From NCBI RefSeq assembly GCF_009193215.1, contig NZ_VYVA01000002.1, forward strand, positions 186,001 through 250,000: a stretch of DNA of 64,000 bases, read 5' to 3'. The stretch's first letter is position 1. Each line of letters begins with the position of its first letter. The notes beneath the pieces were generated by a model. The model was not told where the DNA came from. It did no database searches and saw only the letters and a list, made by a program, of their open reading frames with translations. This stretch comes from Flavicella marina. Lineage in GTDB: Bacteria; Bacteroidota; Bacteroidia; Flavobacteriales; Flavobacteriaceae. The position numbers and the translations under genes are program-made. Below, one piece after another: positions 35,754-45,032 of this stretch.

Positions 35754-38700
35754 ATGATTATGAAGTATTCTAAATTAAAGTATACGTGTTTCATATTTCT
35801 ATTATTTATAAGTTGTACTTATAATTTTTCATCAGCTCAAACTGTTGGAGTAGGAAGCGCGAGTTACACTAAAAATTTTCCAGGCGTTGATGAGGCGGGG
35901 AGAAATGGTTATCCTAGTGGTGCTCCACAATTAAGCGGTTCTGTCGTAGGAAAACCAGTTCCAACAAATGATTGGTGGTCTAGTGTTATTAAGGAGAATC
36001 ACGCTTCAAATTTATTTACCTATCCAATGACCTTGAAAACTATTGATGCTGGACTCGTGGTGACTTATATTCCTTGGGGGGTTATTGGTGATTCTGCTCC
36101 AATAACTATTGGTCTTACTAATTTAAATACTTCTAAGACAACAGTTTCAGATTATTCTGATTGGACAGTAACCTTAGATTGGACGGATGGTTCAAGAAAC
36201 ATGAAAACCACTGCAGGTATCGCAATGCCTTTTTTGTATTTTGAAAAGGATGCTAGCTCTGAAGTTAGAATTCAAGTGGTTTCAGGTACGACAACGGTTT
36301 CAAATGAAATGCTCTTAGTTGAAAATGCTAGTCATGGGGCTGACTTTGCTATATATGCACCTGTAGGAAGTCAATGGACTGTTTCAGGAAACGTATATAC
36401 TTCTACACTAAATGGAAAAAATTACTGGTCGGCCGCAATGCTACCTCAAAACGCAACAAATCTTTCGACTATAGCGAATGAATATAAAAAATATGCCTAT
36501 GTATTTCCTGTTAAAACCGAAGTCAATTGGGATTATAATCCTTCAGAGGGTACGGTGATGACCGATTTTAGTGTAACTACAGATGTGAAAGAAGGAACGG
36601 ATACAAACATGTTGTTAGGTTTGTTACCACATCAATGGAATAATTTGGCAGTTGGGTCAAACACACCAGAAGAATATAGTTATGAATCGGTAAGAGGAGA
36701 AATCAAGTCTATGAGTGGTAACAATTTTACAGTATCAAACGACTACAGTGGAATTCTACCTACATTACCGTATTTATCAAATTATAGTGAAAGTTTTAGT
36801 CCTTCTGAATTGTCTGAGAAAATCAGTCAAATTGAAAACGATGCATTGGCCACTTGGACAGACTCTTACAATGAGGGACAGGTGATGAATCGATTGATTC
36901 AAACCGCAAGGATTGCAGATCAAACGGGTGATATAGAAGCACGTGACAAAATGATTGCAACCATAAAAGAAAGGTTAGAAGATTGGTTGACCTATCAATC
37001 TGGAGAAGTAGCGTTTCTATTTTATTATAACGAAACGTGGTCTGCAATGCTGGGATATCCTGCTGGGCATGGTCAAGATTCAAATATTAATGATCATCAT
37101 TTCCATTGGGGTTATTTTATTCATGCTGCGGCATTTATGGAGCAATTTGAACCTGGTTGGGCTGATGAATGGGGTGAGTTCATAAATATTTTGGTGAGAG
37201 ATGCCGCAAGTTCAGATAGAAATGATGATAAATTTCCTTTTTTAAGAAATTTCAGTCCTTATGCAGGCCATTGTTGGGCCAATGGTTTTGCCTCTTTTCC
37301 ACAAGGAAACGATCAAGAATCAACCTCAGAGAGCATGCAATTCAATTCTTCATTAATTCACTGGGGGACTATCACTGGGAATGATGAGATTAGAGATTTG
37401 GGGGTTTATTTGTATACCACAGAACAAACTGCTATTGAAGAGTATTGGTTTGATATGGACGAACGTAATTTTAAGGACGATCAATTGTACGGATTGGTTT
37501 CTAGGGTATGGGGTAATTCATATGACAATGGAACTTTTTGGACTTCAGATATTACTGCATCCTATGGAATAGAGTTATATCCAATGCATGGAGGATCTTT
37601 GTATTTGGGTCAAAATCAAGATTATTTACAGAAAATTTGGGATGAACTTCAAGCGAATACAGGTATTTTGAGTACCAATGATACAAATCCAAATTTATGG
37701 CACGATACCATATGGAAATATCTATCGTTTTTAGATCCAGAGAGAGCAATTGAACTGTATGACTCTTACCCAGATAGAGTGATGAAGTTCGGTGTTTCAG
37801 ATGCACAAACTTATCATTGGATTCATAGCATGAATGCTATGGGGCAGTTGAAAAATGAAATAAAAGCAAATTATCCAATCGCAGCTGTTTTTGAAAAAAA
37901 TGGTACCAAAACCTATGTAGCTCACAATTATTCCAATCAAGAGTTAGTGGTTTCGTTTTCTGATGGATTTCAGTTGACGGTGGCTCCAAATTCTATGGGA
38001 ACGAACAAAGATGTCCAAATTACAGGTACCCTTGCTTCAAGCTTTGATAGTGCTTATGCAAATGGAAGTGTTGCATTAACGGTTGAAGTAGGAGCAGGAA
38101 ATGTTTCTAAAGTTGAGTTTTACGATAATGGTAAATTGATAGGAGAAGATATCAGCGCTCCTTATGAAATAGAGGCTACGAATTTGAGTTTAGGGAAACA
38201 TGGAATGTACTCTAAAATTTATGATGGAGCCAATTTTAATGTATCGAATACTGTTGAAGTAATTGTAGGAGAGCAGCAACCATATAGCGGTACCCCATTT
38301 TCGATTCCAGGTAGTTTTGAAGCAGGACATTATGATAGTTTTGAAGGTGGAAATGCAAGTGGCATCTCTTATGTTGATGTTTCTACTGTAAATGAAGGGG
38401 ATTTTAGATTGGATGAATCGGTTGACGTGGCATCTGTGAATGGAGAAGGAGCTACGATAGGTTGGATTTCATCAGGAGAGTGGGTTGAGTATACAATAGA
38501 TGTTGAAAGTTCAGGATTTTACGATTTAAGTTTGAGATATGCATCAGGTAATGCCAACGGTGGTGGTCCATTCCATTTAGAGGTGAACGGAACAAAAATC
38601 AGTTCTGATATTAATTTGAATTCGACAAGCAATAGCAATTGGTCTACTTTTACTAGTAAAACGGTAAATGCTATTCCGTTATATAAAGGTAAACAAGTAC

Positions 38701-41087
38701 TGAGGTTGAACTTTGATCAAGGAGAATTTAATCTTGGAAAGTTGACATTTTCAAGAACGGGCGATTTAAATTATGCTGCTCCTTATGCAAATGCAGGTGA
38801 AAATGTAGTGGTTGTATTACCAGCAAATTCTGCTACTTTAGATGGATCTGCTAGTAGTCCAGTTTCAGAGGGAGCAAGTTATTTGTGGGAACAAATATAT
38901 GGACCAACTGTAGTAAGTTTCTCAGATCAAACTAATATGTCTCCTACCATTAACAATTTAGTTGATGGAGTATATAAATTCAGGTTAAAGGTAAATAAAG
39001 GAGTGAATGCAGCAACTAGTGAAGTGTTGGTGATTGTATCTGCAACCGGGAATACCAACCCAACTGTAACAATTACATCTCCAGAAGCGGGAGCTACCTT
39101 TAAACAAGGACAAAACATAGAAATTAATACATTGGCTAGTGATCTAGAAGGTGAGGTTGTTAAAGTTGAATTTTATGATGGCGAATTAAAATTAGGTGAG
39201 GATTTAACAGCTCCATTCGAGTTCGTTTTTCAAGAGGCTAGTGTTGGGAGTCATACGATTACGGCAAAAGCGTTTGATCAAGATGGTTTGGAAGGTGTTT
39301 CAGAAGCAGTGGTTATAGCGGTTGAAGCTGTTAAATTTTGTGAAGAAACTTCCTCTGAAAGTCAACAAGGTAGTTTTTCAGTAGGTTATAAGGCAACATT
39401 CGAATCAGTTGGGGAAACCGTAACAATTTTCTTCGAGTTGTTAGATTCAGATAAGCTAGGAGCTGCTGCTTATCTATGGAAAGAAAGTCCGTTTGAAGAA
39501 TCGGAAATGGATTATTTAGGGGATGGAGTTTATTCTAAAACAATAGCAGGAGTAAGCAATGGTGAAACCATTAGTTATGCATGTAAGTTTGCTTTTAATG
39601 GAGGACAGGCAGTAACAAAATATCTAAGCTATGTTGTGGGTACTGATTGCAGCGGAAATGGTGGCAACGATACAACGGCTCCAACTAACTTTACCGCTAG
39701 CTCAGCAAGTGTTACTGGTAGTTCAGTAGTTTTAGATGCATTTGCAAATGATGATTCGGGAGTAGTTGTGTATACAGTAAACTACGGAAATAAAGAAGTT
39801 GTTGTATCTGCTGAGTCTGGTAAAACAGAAGCGATTACGATCACGGCGTTGAATCCTAATACAGCTTATACTTTTAATGTTTCTGCCGCTGATTTGGCTG
39901 GGAATATAGCGTCCAATGCTCCCATTGTTATTTCAGCGACCACATCTGTAGATACAAATACGGATTGTGAAGGACAGAAATCAGGTGCAATTGAAGGAAG
40001 TTTTGGTGTTGGGTATAATTATACATTTGAGACCATTGGAAACGATGTTAAGATTACATTTGAATTGTTAGATGATAAAGATGGTGTGATAGCCTTTTTA
40101 TGGCAAAAAAGTCCTTTTGTTGAAACTCAAATGGATTTGGTTTCTGGGAAAAAATTCTCCAAAACGATTAGCAATGTTAGCAATGGAACAGTTTTGAATT
40201 ATGCATGTAAGTTTGCTTTTGCAGGAGGTTTAGCGGTGACGGATTATTTAACATATGAAGTTGGTCAAGATTGTGAAGATACAGGAGGTGGTTTAGATAG
40301 TGACGGTGATGGTGTGGTTGATATCAGCGATTTATGTCCTGGTACACCGGAAAACACAACAGTAGATGCCAATGGTTGTCCTACTGATTATGAGATTCCA
40401 TCAAATAATTTTACGATTAAAACTATTGGAGAAGGTTGTGTAGGAAAAGGAAATGGAGTGATTGAAATATCTGCAAATGAAAACTTTAATTATAAGGCTA
40501 GTTTGAATTCAGTTCAATACGATTTTGAAGATAATAAATTAATGCTTGAAGATTTGGCGCCTGGTGATTATGAAATCTGTATTGAAACTATTGGAATGAA
40601 TCATACTCAGTGTTTTAATGTAGCCATTGAAGCTGGTGTTTCTGTAGCAGCAAAAAGTGTCACTTCAAAGAATTATACGACCATTACGATGCAAAAAGGA
40701 ACAGCACCATACGAAGTATTTGTGAACGATGCTATGATTTTGAAAACAGATTTAGATACGTTCACCATACCTGCTAATCAAGGGGATATTGTATCAGTGA
40801 AAACCGATGCTGATTGTGAAGGGGTATATGAAGAAAAAATTGATTTATACGCTGATATTAAGACCTATCCAAATCCTGTGAAGGATGAGTTGTTTATTCA
40901 CATTCCAAATTTTAAAGATCAAGTACAGGTACATATTTATACAGCCTATGGTGCTCTTGTTGTTTCGGAGAAAGTTTCTGTAGATAACGAACGTATAGCT
41001 TTACATATCGACGGTTTAGCAAAAGGAGTTTATTATGTACAGTTGCAGTTAGAGGAGTCTGTTCAGTTAAAAATTATTAAAGAATAA
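35754..41087 (+). CDS. T9SS-secreted multi-domain GH81 endo-beta-1,3-glucanase (laminarinase)
   Basis: 1777 residues; a second ATG two codons later (MKYSKLK) is an equally good start. After the signal peptide, GH81 spans about 30-760: PTNDWWSS, GHGQDSNINDHHFHWGYF (Asp442 region) and FPQGNDQESTSESM (Glu522/Glu526), the acidic set of this inverting family. Then follow an Ig-like domain (about 765-850), a CBM6-like domain (about 855-1000), a PKD-like domain (1010-1095), an Ig-like domain (1100-1190), a CBM56-like module, an FN3 domain (1305-1400), a second CBM56-like module, a thrombospondin-3 type calcium repeat (DSDGDGVVDISDLCPGTP), and a T9SS tail (IKTYPNPVKDELFIHIP). It would cut laminarin or callose at the cell surface. 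A lipoprotein gene follows after three bases. Confidence 0.93.
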   Translation: MIMKYSKLKYTCFIFLLFISCTYNFSSAQTVGVGSASYTKNFPGVDEAGRNGYPSGAPQLSGSVVGKPVPTNDWWSSVIKENHASNLFTYPMTLKTIDAGLVVTYIPWGVIGDSAPITIGLTNLNTSKTTVSDYSDWTVTLDWTDGSRNMKTTAGIAMPFLYFEKDASSEVRIQVVSGTTTVSNEMLLVENASHGADFAIYAPVGSQWTVSGNVYTSTLNGKNYWSAAMLPQNATNLSTIANEYKKYAYVFPVKTEVNWDYNPSEGTVMTDFSVTTDVKEGTDTNMLLGLLPHQWNNLAVGSNTPEEYSYESVRGEIKSMSGNNFTVSNDYSGILPTLPYLSNYSESFSPSELSEKISQIENDALATWTDSYNEGQVMNRLIQTARIADQTGDIEARDKMIATIKERLEDWLTYQSGEVAFLFYYNETWSAMLGYPAGHGQDSNINDHHFHWGYFIHAAAFMEQFEPGWADEWGEFINILVRDAASSDRNDDKFPFLRNFSPYAGHCWANGFASFPQGNDQESTSESMQFNSSLIHWGTITGNDEIRDLGVYLYTTEQTAIEEYWFDMDERNFKDDQLYGLVSRVWGNSYDNGTFWTSDITASYGIELYPMHGGSLYLGQNQDYLQKIWDELQANTGILSTNDTNPNLWHDTIWKYLSFLDPERAIELYDSYPDRVMKFGVSDAQTYHWIHSMNAMGQLKNEIKANYPIAAVFEKNGTKTYVAHNYSNQELVVSFSDGFQLTVAPNSMGTNKDVQITGTLASSFDSAYANGSVALTVEVGAGNVSKVEFYDNGKLIGEDISAPYEIEATNLSLGKHGMYSKIYDGANFNVSNTVEVIVGEQQPYSGTPFSIPGSFEAGHYDSFEGGNASGISYVDVSTVNEGDFRLDESVDVASVNGEGATIGWISSGEWVEYTIDVESSGFYDLSLRYASGNANGGGPFHLEVNGTKISSDINLNSTSNSNWSTFTSKTVNAIPLYKGKQVLRLNFDQGEFNLGKLTFSRTGDLNYAAPYANAGENVVVVLPANSATLDGSASSPVSEGASYLWEQIYGPTVVSFSDQTNMSPTINNLVDGVYKFRLKVNKGVNAATSEVLVIVSATGNTNPTVTITSPEAGATFKQGQNIEINTLASDLEGEVVKVEFYDGELKLGEDLTAPFEFVFQEASVGSHTITAKAFDQDGLEGVSEAVVIAVEAVKFCEETSSESQQGSFSVGYKATFESVGETVTIFFELLDSDKLGAAAYLWKESPFEESEMDYLGDGVYSKTIAGVSNGETISYACKFAFNGGQAVTKYLSYVVGTDCSGNGGNDTTAPTNFTASSASVTGSSVVLDAFANDDSGVVVYTVNYGNKEVVVSAESGKTEAITITALNPNTAYTFNVSAADLAGNIASNAPIVISATTSVDTNTDCEGQKSGAIEGSFGVGYNYTFETIGNDVKITFELLDDKDGVIAFLWQKSPFVETQMDLVSGKKFSKTISNVSNGTVLNYACKFAFAGGLAVTDYLTYEVGQDCEDTGGGLDSDGDGVVDISDLCPGTPENTTVDANGCPTDYEIPSNNFTIKTIGEGCVGKGNGVIEISANENFNYKASLNSVQYDFEDNKLMLEDLAPGDYEICIETIGMNHTQCFNVAIEAGVSVAAKSVTSKNYTTITMQKGTAPYEVFVNDAMILKTDLDTFTIPANQGDIVSVKTDADCEGVYEEKIDLYADIKTYPNPVKDELFIHIPNFKDQVQVHIYTAYGALVVSEKVSVDNERIALHIDGLAKGVYYVQLQLEESVQLKIIKE
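39336..40278 (+). repeat. Duplicated CBM56-like modules in the GH81 protein
   Basis: Two about 105-residue copies (39336-39652 and 39963-40278) share GSFxVGY, TFExxGxxVxIxFELLD, LWxxSPFxExxMD, SKTIxxVSNG, and NYACKFAFxGGxAVTxYLxY. They flank an FN3 domain. Both start and end with a cysteine. The pattern resembles beta-1,3-glucan-binding CBM56 modules; the family name is from memory. Confidence 0.7.
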
Positions 41088-41090
41088 ATC

Positions 41091-41759
41091 ATGAAAAATT
41101 ATATATATATTATCGGCTTAACTATGTTGTTTTATAGTTGTGCTACAGAAGATTCAAACGACGCACCTACAGTTCCTGAACTAGTGTTTCCCGTGAATAA
41201 TCAAGCTTGTACAGATTTGAATTTAACATTGGATTGGAATCCATCGGTAGATGCTGATGGTGATAATCTTAACTATGTAGTTCAGGTTTCTAATTCAGCA
41301 TCTTTCTCGCAGGTAGAAATGGAAGCGGTGGTTGAGGAATCTGAAAAAATGATAACAGTAACTAGTAACGCAATATATTATTGGAGAGTTCGAGCTACGG
41401 ATGCTTCAGGTGCTTCAAGTGACTTTAGCAATGTTCATAGTTTTTACTCAGAAACAGAAGGAATTGAGAATCATGTTCCTTTTGCTGCAAATATGTTAGA
41501 ACCATCACAGAATGAGTATGTTTCGTCAGGGGTTATAAGATTGCAATGGCAAGGAGAGGATTTGGATGAAAACGATCTTTTAACTTATGATGTTTACATA
41601 GGTTCTTCTGAAAATATGCTTCTAAATGAGGCAATGAATATTACCAATGACTATTTTGACACTAGCTTAACCGCAGGTACCTATTACTGGAGAATTGATG
41701 TGAAAGATGCCACTGGAGCACAGTCAACGGGTCAAGTTTGGCGCTTTGTTGTTCAATAA
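41091..41759 (+). CDS. Surface lipoprotein with two FN3-like domains
   Basis: A 222-residue lipoprotein: signal peptide ending LFYSC gives lipidated Cys17, followed by ATEDSND, whose acidic residues behind the cysteine resemble a Bacteroidota surface-export signal. Two tandem fibronectin-III-like domains (about 30-120 and 125-222) share the pattern LDWNPSVDADGDNLNYVVQVSNS ... YYWRVRATDASGASS and LQWQGEDLDENDLLTYDVYIGSS ... YYWRIDVKDATGAQS. It starts three bases after the GH81 stop, so it is co-transcribed. A glycan-binding partner role for laminarin is plausible, as in surface glycan-binding proteins, but no binding site can be read. Confidence 0.7.
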   Translation: MKNYIYIIGLTMLFYSCATEDSNDAPTVPELVFPVNNQACTDLNLTLDWNPSVDADGDNLNYVVQVSNSASFSQVEMEAVVEESEKMITVTSNAIYYWRVRATDASGASSDFSNVHSFYSETEGIENHVPFAANMLEPSQNEYVSSGVIRLQWQGEDLDENDLLTYDVYIGSSENMLLNEAMNITNDYFDTSLTAGTYYWRIDVKDATGAQSTGQVWRFVVQ

Positions 41760-41865
41760 ATGGTTGAAATTTTGGTGCCTGGTTGCTAGTTTTCGTTGAA
41801 ACAATTCTTTTTAGAAGTGCTTTCTGTTTGTAAATAAGAGTTTATATTTGAAGTAAGAATATATA

Positions 41866-42714
41866 TTGTTTACAATGGAAAGGATTGATGAAATATTAAA
41901 TATAAAATTGTTTTCATATCAAGATCATACACTTACCGTATTTGAAGTGGTGAGTGTAGTACTATTGTTTGTGGCCACGAAAGTATTGCTATGGTTGATA
42001 AAGAAAGCACTAGAGCGTGAAGCAAGAGTACATCATTTAGATAAAGGAAATTCGTTCGCACTTTTTCAAATAATTAAATATTTTTTGTGGGTAGTTTCAA
42101 TCATTTTTATGCTTGAAATTATTGGAATCAAAATTAGTGTACTGTTGGCTGGTTCTGCTGCGTTGCTAGTGGGTATCGGACTCGGATTGCAACAAACCTT
42201 CAACGATATTTTGTCGGGTGTAATTCTTCTTTTTGAAAAATCGGTAAAAGTAGGTGATATTTTAGATATAGATGGTGAAGTAGTTGTCATTCAAGAAATA
42301 GGCTTGAGAACTTCTGTAGCAAAAACACGTATGGACATTGTTATTTTAATTCCAAATTCTACCATAACAACAAGTAAAGTAATCAATTGGAGTAATCAAT
42401 CTAGAAAAACTACTTTTAAGATTCATGTTGGAGTTGCCTATGGTAGTAATGTCGCTCTAGTGATGGATTTGATGAAACAAGCTGCACGTAATCATAAAGA
42501 AGTTGTTGATGATGGTACTGTAGATGTTCGTTTGTCTAATTTTGGTAATTCATCTTTAGATTTTACCTTACTTTTCGCCAGTGTAAATATCTTTGAAATA
42601 GAAAGGATAAAAAGTGATATCAGAATTTCTATTGAAAAATTATTTAATGAAAATAAGGTGTCAATTCCTTTTCCACAACTTGATTTGCATGTGAAGTCTG
42701 ATATTACAAAATAG
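41866..42714 (+). CDS. Small-conductance mechanosensitive channel (MscS family)
   Basis: 282 residues; an inner-membrane channel that opens under membrane tension. Three hydrophobic segments are visible (about 20-40, 62-85 and 90-112). The third has the Gly/Ala-rich pore helix (LLAGSAALLVGIGLGLQQTFNDILSGVILLFEKSVKVGDIL). The beta domain (IDGEVVVIQEIGLRTSVAKTRMDIVILIPNSTITTSKVINWS) and the C-terminal alpha/beta domain follow. It lies between the GH81/lipoprotein pair and the GH127 operon with 106- and 271-base gaps, so it is probably an independent unit. Confidence 0.92.
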   Translation: MFTMERIDEILNIKLFSYQDHTLTVFEVVSVVLLFVATKVLLWLIKKALEREARVHHLDKGNSFALFQIIKYFLWVVSIIFMLEIIGIKISVLLAGSAALLVGIGLGLQQTFNDILSGVILLFEKSVKVGDILDIDGEVVVIQEIGLRTSVAKTRMDIVILIPNSTITTSKVINWSNQSRKTTFKIHVGVAYGSNVALVMDLMKQAARNHKEVVDDGTVDVRLSNFGNSSLDFTLLFASVNIFEIERIKSDIRISIEKLFNENKVSIPFPQLDLHVKSDITK

Positions 42715-42914
42715 TTTTTCTCAACTATAAAATACACTTCTAACCTTATTAAAAAGTTACCTTCCGTACGGTGTTTGTATCTTTTGGTAAATTTTTAGAC
42801 GCTTAATTGTAGTCTAGTCTAGATGTTGTTTTTTTTCTGATGAGATATCTAATGAGTTTATTTAAAGCTAATTAGGAGGTTTGATTATGAACGTTAGTTG
42901 TTTGGTTAAGTAAT

Positions 42915-42986
42915 TGTAATACCTAGATATGTTGGAGTTTATTTGATTTGAGTTATTTTTATTTTAAACTAAATCAAGGTATTACA
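42915..42986 (+). promoter_or_regulatory. 10-bp inverted repeat in the GH127 leader, abutting the start codon
   Basis: TGTAATACCT (42915-42924) pairs perfectly with AGGTATTACA (42977-42986), with 52 bases between. The second arm ends at the first base of the ATG. In RNA this would be a long-loop hairpin touching the start codon; in DNA it could be two half-sites of a looping regulator. Function inferred. Confidence 0.45.
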
Positions 42987-45019
42987 TGAAATCACAAACG
43001 TATTTTTTAACAATAACAACATTTGTCTTAGGTGTTATTTGTGCAACAGCGCAAAAGTTGGATTCGAATAAAGGAATTGTTAATAACAGCAACAGTCCTA
43101 GTGTAACTTTTAAGAGCATTGAAATCGGTGATTGTCAATGGACTGATGGTTTTTGGGCAGATAAATATAAATCTGCAGAAGAAGTTATGGTACCTCATAT
43201 GGAAAGTATTTTAACAGGTGATATCGGTCATGCTTTAAATAACTTTAAAATAGCTGCAGGTTTAAAAGAAGGAAAATTTCAAGGTATGCATTGGCATGAT
43301 GGTGATTTTTATAAATGGATGGAAGCCGCCATGTATATTTATGCAAACAATCGTGATAAGGACATCTTGAAACGGTTAGATTCCTATATAGAGATTATTG
43401 GGAAAGCACAAGAAGAATCGGGTTATTTACATAGTGAAATTTCTATCAAAAAAGATTTGAAACCTTATACAGAAAGAAGATTTCATGAAATGTATAATAG
43501 TGGACATTTATACATTGCAGCAAGTATCTATTATAGAATTACAGGAAAGACTAAGTTTTTAGACATTGCGGTAAAAAATGCTGATAACTTATACAAAGTT
43601 TTTAGTCCTGAACCAGAACAGTTGGCACGTTTTGGTTTCAATCAAGTACAAATTACAGGATTGGTAGAATTGTATAGAACTACTGGTAATAAGAATTACC
43701 TTGAATTAGCTCAATTGTTTATCGATATGAGAGGTAGATCTAAAGTAAAACCACATCCGACAGTTCGTTTTAATATGATTGGGGACATGACGCAAGAACG
43801 CACTCCATTTAGAAAAGAAACTGAGGCAGTGGGACATGCTGTACTTGGTTTGTATATGTACACTGGAGCTGCTGATATTTATGCAGAAACTGGAGAAAAA
43901 GCTTTGATAAATTCATTAGATCATATTTGGGAAAACATAGTTGAAAAAAAAATGTTTATTACAGGAGCTTGTGGTCAGGCACATGATGGTGGTTCGTCCC
44001 ATAGAGATTTTGTGCATGAAGCATTTACATTAGATTATCAAATGCACAATTCTTATTCATATAATGAGACATGTGCTAATTTGTGTAATGCCATGTTCAA
44101 TTATAGAATGCTCAGTATCAAAGGAGAATCTAAATATGCTGACATTATTGAAACAGTAATGTTTAACAGTGCCTTGTCTGGAATTGATATTCAGGGGAAA
44201 AATTATTTTTATACTAATCCGCTTAGAAGAAGTGAAGGGCAACATTTAGGAGGTACAGATTATAAAACCAGGGTACCATATATCCCTTGTTTTTGTTGTC
44301 CACCAAACTTGGTAAGAACTATTGCAAAATTATCTAACTGGGCTTATAATTTATCTCCAAACGGAGTTGCCATTAATTTATATGGAGGTAACACCTTAAA
44401 TACACGTTTACTAGATGGTTCAAAATTAAAATTATCACAAACTACAGCTTATCCATGGGAAGGTAGTGTAAATATCAAAATCGAATCCTGTAAAAAAGCT
44501 CCATTCGATATTTTGGTAAGAATTCCTGATTGGGCAACAAACACCAAGTTATTTGTAAATAATGAAGAAATTCCAGTAAGTTCAAAAAGGGGTTCTTATG
44601 TTACGATTCAAAGAAAATGGAGAAGAGGTGACGTGATTAAGTTAGCGCTACCAATGGAAACCAAACTATATACAGGGCATAATAGAATTGAAGAGACAAG
44701 AAATCAAGTAGCCATAAAAAGAGGGCCTGTTGTGTATTGTTTAGAATCTGCAGATTTACCAATGGATATTGATGTTTTAGATGTGTATTTGCCTTCAAAA
44801 ACTGTTTTGACACCATCCTACGAAAAAGAATTTTTAGGTGGAGTAACAACCTTGACTGGTCAGGTTCGATTAAAGAAAAGTACGGATGAAGGTGCTATGT
44901 ATCCTTCGATTGAAAAAACAACATGGGAAAATATAAAAGCAAAATTTATTCCCTACTATACTTGGAGCAATCGTGGGGAAGGTGAAATGACAGTATTCTT
45001 ACCTTTAATTTGGGAATAA
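42986..45019 (+). CDS. GH127 family glycoside hydrolase (beta-L-arabinofuranosidase / 3,6-anhydro-galactosidase-like)
   Basis: 677 residues with an N-terminal signal (TFVLGVICATAQK). An (alpha/alpha)6 barrel is followed by beta domains. The Cys/Zn active site of GH127 is complete: YNETCAN gives Glu361 and Cys363, and CFCCPPN gives Cys437 (nucleophile) and Cys438. Glu345, 16 residues before Glu361, matches the acid/base position of HypBA1 (Glu322 relative to Glu338). Characterised GH127 enzymes are beta-L-arabinofuranosidases, and relatives in marine Flavobacteriia act on 3,6-anhydro-D-galactose of carrageenan. It starts the operon GH127-(GH150-like)x2 with a 13-base gap to the next gene. Family secure; the choice of sugar rests on context. 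Confidence 0.92.
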   Translation: MKSQTYFLTITTFVLGVICATAQKLDSNKGIVNNSNSPSVTFKSIEIGDCQWTDGFWADKYKSAEEVMVPHMESILTGDIGHALNNFKIAAGLKEGKFQGMHWHDGDFYKWMEAAMYIYANNRDKDILKRLDSYIEIIGKAQEESGYLHSEISIKKDLKPYTERRFHEMYNSGHLYIAASIYYRITGKTKFLDIAVKNADNLYKVFSPEPEQLARFGFNQVQITGLVELYRTTGNKNYLELAQLFIDMRGRSKVKPHPTVRFNMIGDMTQERTPFRKETEAVGHAVLGLYMYTGAADIYAETGEKALINSLDHIWENIVEKKMFITGACGQAHDGGSSHRDFVHEAFTLDYQMHNSYSYNETCANLCNAMFNYRMLSIKGESKYADIIETVMFNSALSGIDIQGKNYFYTNPLRRSEGQHLGGTDYKTRVPYIPCFCCPPNLVRTIAKLSNWAYNLSPNGVAINLYGGNTLNTRLLDGSKLKLSQTTAYPWEGSVNIKIESCKKAPFDILVRIPDWATNTKLFVNNEEIPVSSKRGSYVTIQRKWRRGDVIKLALPMETKLYTGHNRIEETRNQVAIKRGPVVYCLESADLPMDIDVLDVYLPSKTVLTPSYEKEFLGGVTTLTGQVRLKKSTDEGAMYPSIEKTTWENIKAKFIPYYTWSNRGEGEMTVFLPLIWE

Positions 45020-45032
45020 TAAATAAATTTCA

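Noticed and set aside
42778-42786. Promoter -7 box for the GH127 operon
   Set aside because: TATCTTTTG has one base too many for TAnnTTTG and lies about 200 bases upstream with no -33 partner.
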